DNA from: an uncultured Bacteroidales bacterium
GTDB lineage: Bacteria; Bacteroidota; Bacteroidia; Bacteroidales; P3
Reading direction: 5' to 3'
NCBI GenBank assembly: GCA_900315335.1
Contig: OMYR01000007.1
Coordinates: 1-36,879 of the forward strand
DNA length: 36,879 nucleotides
Below are positions 33,526 to 36,879 of this stretch, piece after piece. The notes beneath the pieces were generated by a model. The model searched no databases, was not told where the DNA came from, and saw nothing but the letters and a program-made list of their open reading frames with translations. The translations under genes and the position numbers were made by a program. Every line of letters begins with the position of its first letter. Positions within the stretch are counted from its first letter, which is position 1.

Positions 33526-34312
33526 CGTTGCGATTATTGAATTGTGAGACATTGAACTTAACCGTTGCTATCGTCCCCAAAATATTACCTACATAAAAAA
33601 CTGCCGATAATACTCCGAAAGCAATGGTTTTCCAATTCGTTATTCCGTTTTTATACCAATTTTCGGCTGTTGCCGCCATTAACGGAGCGCAAAGACAAAA
33701 CGCTGCAATACCTTCACCAGTATTGCCTGCATATACCTTACCCAAGCCGGGGACGACAGCCGAAAGCACAGCGGCAAGTAATGGCGATTTTTTCTTGTAA
33801 GAAATCAAATCGTTTTTTATAGCCAAAAGGTTGTTGGCTTCCACGCTCAGCAAATTGTTATTGGTATCTACCTTGATTATATATCTATCAAAATCATCGT
33901 AATCACGTTTCAAAAGACTAATTCCTGCCAACTCAAAATTTTTTAGGGACACTATTTCATCAGTTTCGCAATCTATTTTATCAATCAGCGACACTGCTTT
34001 ACCCAAATCCCCCAAATGTGCAGCAGATAAAGATGCGAAAAAATTGCTTTCGGTAAATAGGTCGCTCGATTTACTTACCAACGAAAAATTCTTTACTGCC
34101 GAATCCAGTTTTTTATTGGAATAATCCGTGTAACCTTTCAAAAAATAAATGGAATCATTGTTCGCTTTTGTGTTTTGCAACAACACTTCGGCATCTTCTT
34201 TCATTCCGTTGCCGATAAGATACATCACAAAATCAAAATCTTCTTTTGTTGTTTGGGCAAGTGGGGATTTTGCAATCAAAACAAATATCAATAAAATTAT
34301 TCGACCATTCAT
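33470..34312 (-). CDS. exported repeat protein with PGLGxxYAG membrane domain (paralogue 2)
   Basis: A 280-residue protein with signal peptide (IILLIFVLIAKSPLAQ), a helical region of TPR character (residues 25-170), then AVLSAVVPGLGKVYAGNTGEG (181-201) and hydrophobic segments up to about 265. The layout matches the downstream paralogue, but sequence identity is concentrated in the PGLGxxYAG region. It begins 6 bases after the YidD-domain gene and so belongs to the same operon. The position of two membrane segments after an exported domain suggests anchoring to the inner membrane with the TPR part in the periplasm. Confidence 0.75.
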   Translation of the reverse strand: MNGRIILLIFVLIAKSPLAQTTKEDFDFVMYLIGNGMKEDAEVLLQNTKANNDSIYFLKGYTDYSNKKLDSAVKNFSLVSKSSDLFTESNFFASLSAAHLGDLGKAVSLIDKIDCETDEIVSLKNFELAGISLLKRDYDDFDRYIIKVDTNNNLLSVEANNLLAIKNDLISYKKKSPLLAAVLSAVVPGLGKVYAGNTGEGIAAFCLCAPLMAATAENWYKNGITNWKTIAFGVLSAVFYVGNILGTIATVKFNVSQFNNRNDVQILYNIHIPLRNTFRR

Positions 34313-34318
34313 CGCGAT

Positions 34319-34771
34319 TTATCTATATCTTTCAACGTCTTCGTGTATCAATCCGTTGCCCTCAATTAACAAAAACATTGCATTTTTATCTGCCAAAGCA
34401 ATCCTGTTACATCTCATCAATCTGTCTGCCGTAAAAAATGTTCCTTTCACCAATCCGTATTCTTTGATAAGTAATTTGCTGTAACGAGAGCAAGTCGGCA
34501 CGTATGCGCAAGAACGAGACAAAACAGGAGATACATATTTCTGATAAACGAACATACTACTCGACAATAAATGATATAAAGGGTTTATCGTTTTGTGTTT
34601 ATCCTTAAACCCATATTTAACAACTCTGTCGGCATATTGTGAATTGGTCGGACTGTGCTGTGATAATAGCACCAAATCATCGGCATCAAATGTTTTGTTG
34701 TCTTGTGCAGACAATGTTATTTCACACAAACAAAAAACTAAAAAGGTATATAAAACAAATAACTGCTTCAT
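34319..34771 (-). CDS. YidD-domain protein with N-terminal signal peptide
   Basis: A 150-residue protein whose residues 68-125 match the YidD family (membrane protein insertion efficiency factor): FVYQKYVSPVLSRSCAYVPTCSRYSKLLIKEYG and a final RLMRC, with Cys88, Cys94 and Cys121. Ordinary YidD is about 70-90 residues and works on the cytoplasmic face near YidC. This version has a signal peptide (FVLYTFLVFCLCEITLSAQ) and a spacer of about 45 residues before the domain, plus a C-terminal extension, so it may act in the periplasm. The ATG overlaps the LolA-like stop as ATGA. Confidence 0.85.
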   Translation of the reverse strand: MKQLFVLYTFLVFCLCEITLSAQDNKTFDADDLVLLSQHSPTNSQYADRVVKYGFKDKHKTINPLYHLLSSSMFVYQKYVSPVLSRSCAYVPTCSRYSKLLIKEYGLVKGTFFTADRLMRCNRIALADKNAMFLLIEGNGLIHEDVERYR

Positions 34772-35541
34772 TTCTTTTTGTAAGGTTCAACTCTTTTGGC
34801 ATTTTTAGGCACTTTGTATTCAAAAAGAGCGTTATTATTGAAATCTTTGGTCTTAATATTTTTGTATTCTTCCTTTTTGATAACCGAATCACCCTTAACC
34901 AAATCATAAGATATTTGAGTAATGACACTCGGAAACGAAATATTGGGATAAGTAACGTAGTCAGAATAATAAGTTTTTTTCAAAATTTTGTCGTCTTTGT
35001 TGTAAAACGCACTATATATGGGATTATTTTTCTCGCTTACCACAACGGCTTTGGCAAAAATGGTGTCAGATTTTTTTTCGGGATAAAAAGTTTTGACAAT
35101 CCTACCGCCGTCTTTTTGCATATCATTCAAAACAAATCCGATATTGGTTAAATTCAAATCCCGATACGCAGGAGTAAGGAAAAGCATGATAAACTCATTT
35201 TGAGAAGAGAGACTTTTATCATTAATCTGCACCACCTCATTAACGTCGGGCTGATAAATGGACGCTTCGCCGAAAGAATTTGTAATCATATAATATTCCT
35301 GCGGATAAGTGTAATGAACGACCAAATTGCCGTTTGAAGAGAAAAACATCTGCTTTTCAATCCTTATAACCTTATCATTATACAATTGACGAGTGGTAAC
35401 ATCTGCCGACAATTTGACTTGTGCCACCAATAGCATATTACAAGTAACAAAGACAAAGAACGAAACCAAGAAAACGACCGCCCTTGTAATTGTTTTCTTC
35501 TTAAATTTACAGCCACATAATAAAGCGATTGTTATTTTCAT
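34768..35541 (-). CDS. LolA-like outer-membrane lipoprotein carrier-type protein
   Basis: A 257-residue exported protein. The N-terminus is basic then hydrophobic (AVVFLVSFFVFVTCNMLLVAQ), followed by beta strands with LolA-like character: VIRIEKQMFFSSNGNLVVHY, YPQEYYMITNSFGEASIY and LNDMQKDGGRIVKTFYP. Strand-rich content continues to a Lys-rich tail. The LolA fold carries lipids or lipoproteins across the periplasm; assignment rests on pattern only. The ATG at 35541 lies inside the end of the TM2-protein gene (35-base overlap), and the first residues before the basic stretch may not be translated in that form. Confidence 0.6.
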   Translation of the reverse strand: MKITIALLCGCKFKKKTITRAVVFLVSFFVFVTCNMLLVAQVKLSADVTTRQLYNDKVIRIEKQMFFSSNGNLVVHYTYPQEYYMITNSFGEASIYQPDVNEVVQINDKSLSSQNEFIMLFLTPAYRDLNLTNIGFVLNDMQKDGGRIVKTFYPEKKSDTIFAKAVVVSEKNNPIYSAFYNKDDKILKKTYYSDYVTYPNISFPSVITQISYDLVKGDSVIKKEEYKNIKTKDFNNNALFEYKVPKNAKRVEPYKKK

Positions 35542-35953
35542 ATTCGCTTATATTGTTTTCTATTGCACCAACCAACAGCACAACACAATCAACAAAAGGC
35601 ACAACTACAAAAATGCCACCGGCCGTACAACAATAAATCGCCCACATAGGTTTGTCGGTACCAAGATAATGTCTATGCACGCCAAAGCCTCCTACAATAG
35701 CACTCAAAGCAAAGGCCGCCCAAGGATTGACAATATGTTCTGATACTTGGTCTATATCATCGGCTTCGTCTATACCCGAAAACAAACCAAGAGTCTTTCC
35801 ATTCAATAAATTCAAGTCTTGTAAAGAAACCTCTTTTGCTGAATTGAACGCATTTTCTATGGCATTGTCATCGATAAGGTAACTATCCTTTTCCGCCATT
35901 GCACTAAAACCAAAGGTTACCATGGCAACCAAGACAAAAAACACTTTTTTCAT
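35507..35953 (-). CDS. TM2-domain protein with signal peptide
   Basis: A 148-residue protein. A signal peptide (VFFVLVAMVTFGFSAMA) is followed by an acidic region beginning EKDSYLIDDNAIENAF. A TM2 domain lies at about 76-130: NPWAAFALSAIVGGFGVHRHYLG, then two hydrophobic segments with Cys108, Cys109 and Cys123. The C-terminus ends RFIMWL. The start and end resemble those of the next upstream protein. It lies 35 bases into the LolA-like gene by overlap and is probably the first gene of that operon. Function of TM2 domains is not well established. Confidence 0.85.
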   Translation of the reverse strand: MKKVFFVLVAMVTFGFSAMAEKDSYLIDDNAIENAFNSAKEVSLQDLNLLNGKTLGLFSGIDEADDIDQVSEHIVNPWAAFALSAIVGGFGVHRHYLGTDKPMWAIYCCTAGGIFVVVPFVDCVVLLVGAIENNISEYENNNRFIMWL

Positions 35954-36064
35954 AATGATTTTATTTTTAATTTTTGCTTAATATCGTTTATTTATGCAGT
36001 TTTTCTTTGTTGCCGTTTGGTTTAATACACCTGACAAGACGAGGTCAATAGTATATCATTTTGC

Positions 36065-36148
36065 AGTGTTAAACATCATTTTACTGATGTGAGTAACTAT
36101 TTTACTAATGTTTAACACTATTTTATCAGTGTTAAATATTATTTTTGT
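36065..36148. repeat. 21-bp-period repeat array, copy E (four units)
   Basis: Units begin at 36065 (AGTGTTAAACATCATTTTACT), 36086, 36107 (AATGTTTAACACTATTTTATC) and 36128, all 21 bases apart. The second is degenerate in its core. It lies between the TM2-protein gene and the Cys-cluster protein gene. Confidence 0.85.
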
Positions 36149-36194
36149 TATCAGCCACATTAATTCTCTCGCTCAACAAAAAAGGGTTTGCTTT

Positions 36195-36593
36195 TTACCA
36201 CATCAAGAAATCATCACTACCGACATTATTTTGAATATCGCCAGCCTGAACTTCAAGAAAAGGTAGAATTTTTTTTGCAAAGGCAACAATACCCAAACTA
36301 ACACAACAAGGCAACGAACAACATTTGCAGCCGTCCGAAATACCCATTTGCACTAAATTCAAACCAACTTTATTCAAAGTTTGATACAACGTCCAATAAT
36401 AATCACTGCTATTGTTTTTAGCGTTTGCACCCGCATCAAACAGTTCTTTCATCTGCGCAAAATCCACTTCGGTTTTGTTTTCAAAAGCAGTCTCTATATC
36501 ATTACCGATTGTGTATTCGTCTTTTTCTGCAAACGTTTCAAAACCGACAAAAGTAAAACATACGAAGCAAATACTTAAAACCCATTTTTTCAT
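36195..36593 (-). CDS. small exported protein with a C-x-C-C-x3-C-C cluster
   Basis: A 132-residue protein with signal peptide (VLSICFVCFTFVGFETFA) and a mature start EKDEYTIGNDIETAFENKTEV that parallels EKDSYLIDDNAIENAFNSAKEV of the TM2 protein. Its C-terminus DDFLMW parallels RFIMWL. In the middle, GCKCCSLPCCVSLG (Cys89, 91, 92, 96, 97) precedes a hydrophobic helix of about 20 residues; the Cys cluster could bind metal, form disulphides or be acylated near a membrane. It replaces the TM2 domain of its relative. Promoter boxes lie at 36680-36709. No family recognised. Confidence 0.75.
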   Translation of the reverse strand: MKKWVLSICFVCFTFVGFETFAEKDEYTIGNDIETAFENKTEVDFAQMKELFDAGANAKNNSSDYYWTLYQTLNKVGLNLVQMGISDGCKCCSLPCCVSLGIVAFAKKILPFLEVQAGDIQNNVGSDDFLMW

Positions 36594-36679
36594 ATACGTA
36601 TATCTTATTTTTTTAATTTTATAATTTTAATAAATCCTACTATAGCTTTGCTTTTCAAAGTCTTTGTTTTACGATTTTG

Positions 36680-36709
36680 CAAATTTACAAAAATTTTCTC
36701 TCATTCCAA
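36680..36709 (-). promoter_or_regulatory. promoter of the Cys-cluster protein gene
   Basis: On the minus strand TTG (36709-36707), 19 bases, TAAATTTG (36687-36680) matches the Bacteroidetes consensus; it lies 87 bases upstream of the start. Confidence 0.65.
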
Positions 36710-36739
36710 TTTAATACGATAACTTTTACATAAATTTTT

Positions 36740-36800
36740 ATCACTAACTAATAAAATAATTACTTTGATTAGTAAATTAGTTTCACTAACTATTTCGGCG
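36740..36800. repeat. degenerate 21-bp-period repeat array, copy F
   Basis: ATCACTAACTAATAAAATAAT, TACTTTGATTAGTAAATTAGT and TTCACTAACTATTTCGGCG can be laid out at 21-base spacing and resemble decayed units of the family (ACTATTTCG tail; CTAATTTACTAATC on the complement). Lower confidence than the other arrays. I see no gene between 36710 and the window end. Confidence 0.45.
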
Positions 36801-36879
36801 CAGGTGAAAAATTCCGTGGCGTTTACAACTCGGCTAACCAAAGATTGTGACGACACGATATAGAAAGAAAGGAATGTCA

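Overview
The window looks like a low-GC member of the Bacteroidales (Bacteroidetes). Evidence: TTTG/TAnnTTTG-type promoters, a PorX-type regulator of type IX secretion (T9SS), a remnant of a T9SS C-terminal sorting domain, glycine-lipid acyltransferases of the Bacteroides type, DUF4369 and PorT-like beta-barrel proteins, and an rpsF-rpsR-rplI operon. Nearly all genes lie on the minus strand. No rRNA, tRNA or CRISPR array was recognised.

Positions 1 to about 3750 are one end of an integrated element, visibly richer in G+C than the rest. It carries a membrane protein, a tyrosine recombinase with its own terminator, and a DNA-binding protein with a zinc-ribbon-like N-terminus and four MerR-like helix-turn-helix units. 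A duplicated block upstream of that last gene may hold recombinase or regulator sites. Directly after it, on the plus strand, is the 3' end of a T9SS cargo gene, so the element probably sits inside, or next to the remains of, a secreted-protein gene.

Positions 3950 to 26400 are mostly housekeeping genes: an rRNA methyltransferase, S6-S18-L9, mreB, purH, engB, the two glycine-lipid enzymes, tsaE, porX, a MauE/DoxX-thioredoxin fusion next to two Cys-rich lipoproteins, a nuclease-family protein, gcvT, lpxH, a DUF4369 lipoprotein, a divergent aroC, a nitroreductase, a beta-barrel protein, an MBL hydrolase, mazG, a GT9 glycosyltransferase and sufB. Several usual partners (mreC/mreD, sufC/sufD) are not adjacent.

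Positions 26515 to 32408 hold a type I restriction-modification locus (hsdM-hsdS-hsdR). hsdR is cut by one in-frame TAA where the family has Gln. hsdM carries a run of ten G's near its 5' end, a classic slippage-prone tract. Modification therefore appears intact and possibly switchable, while restriction appears lost.

Positions 32695 to 36593 hold six co-directional genes for exported or membrane proteins: two paralogous repeat-plus-membrane proteins with a PGLGxxYAG motif, a YidD-domain protein with a signal peptide, a LolA-like protein, a TM2-domain protein and a Cys-cluster protein. This is the best candidate for an undescribed envelope system.

Across the window at least five loci carry arrays with an exact 21-bp period built on the palindrome AGTGTT-W-AACACT. 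Four or five are intergenic. One lies in frame inside aroC, where it encodes three heptapeptides. These arrays are the most unusual sequence structure seen here.
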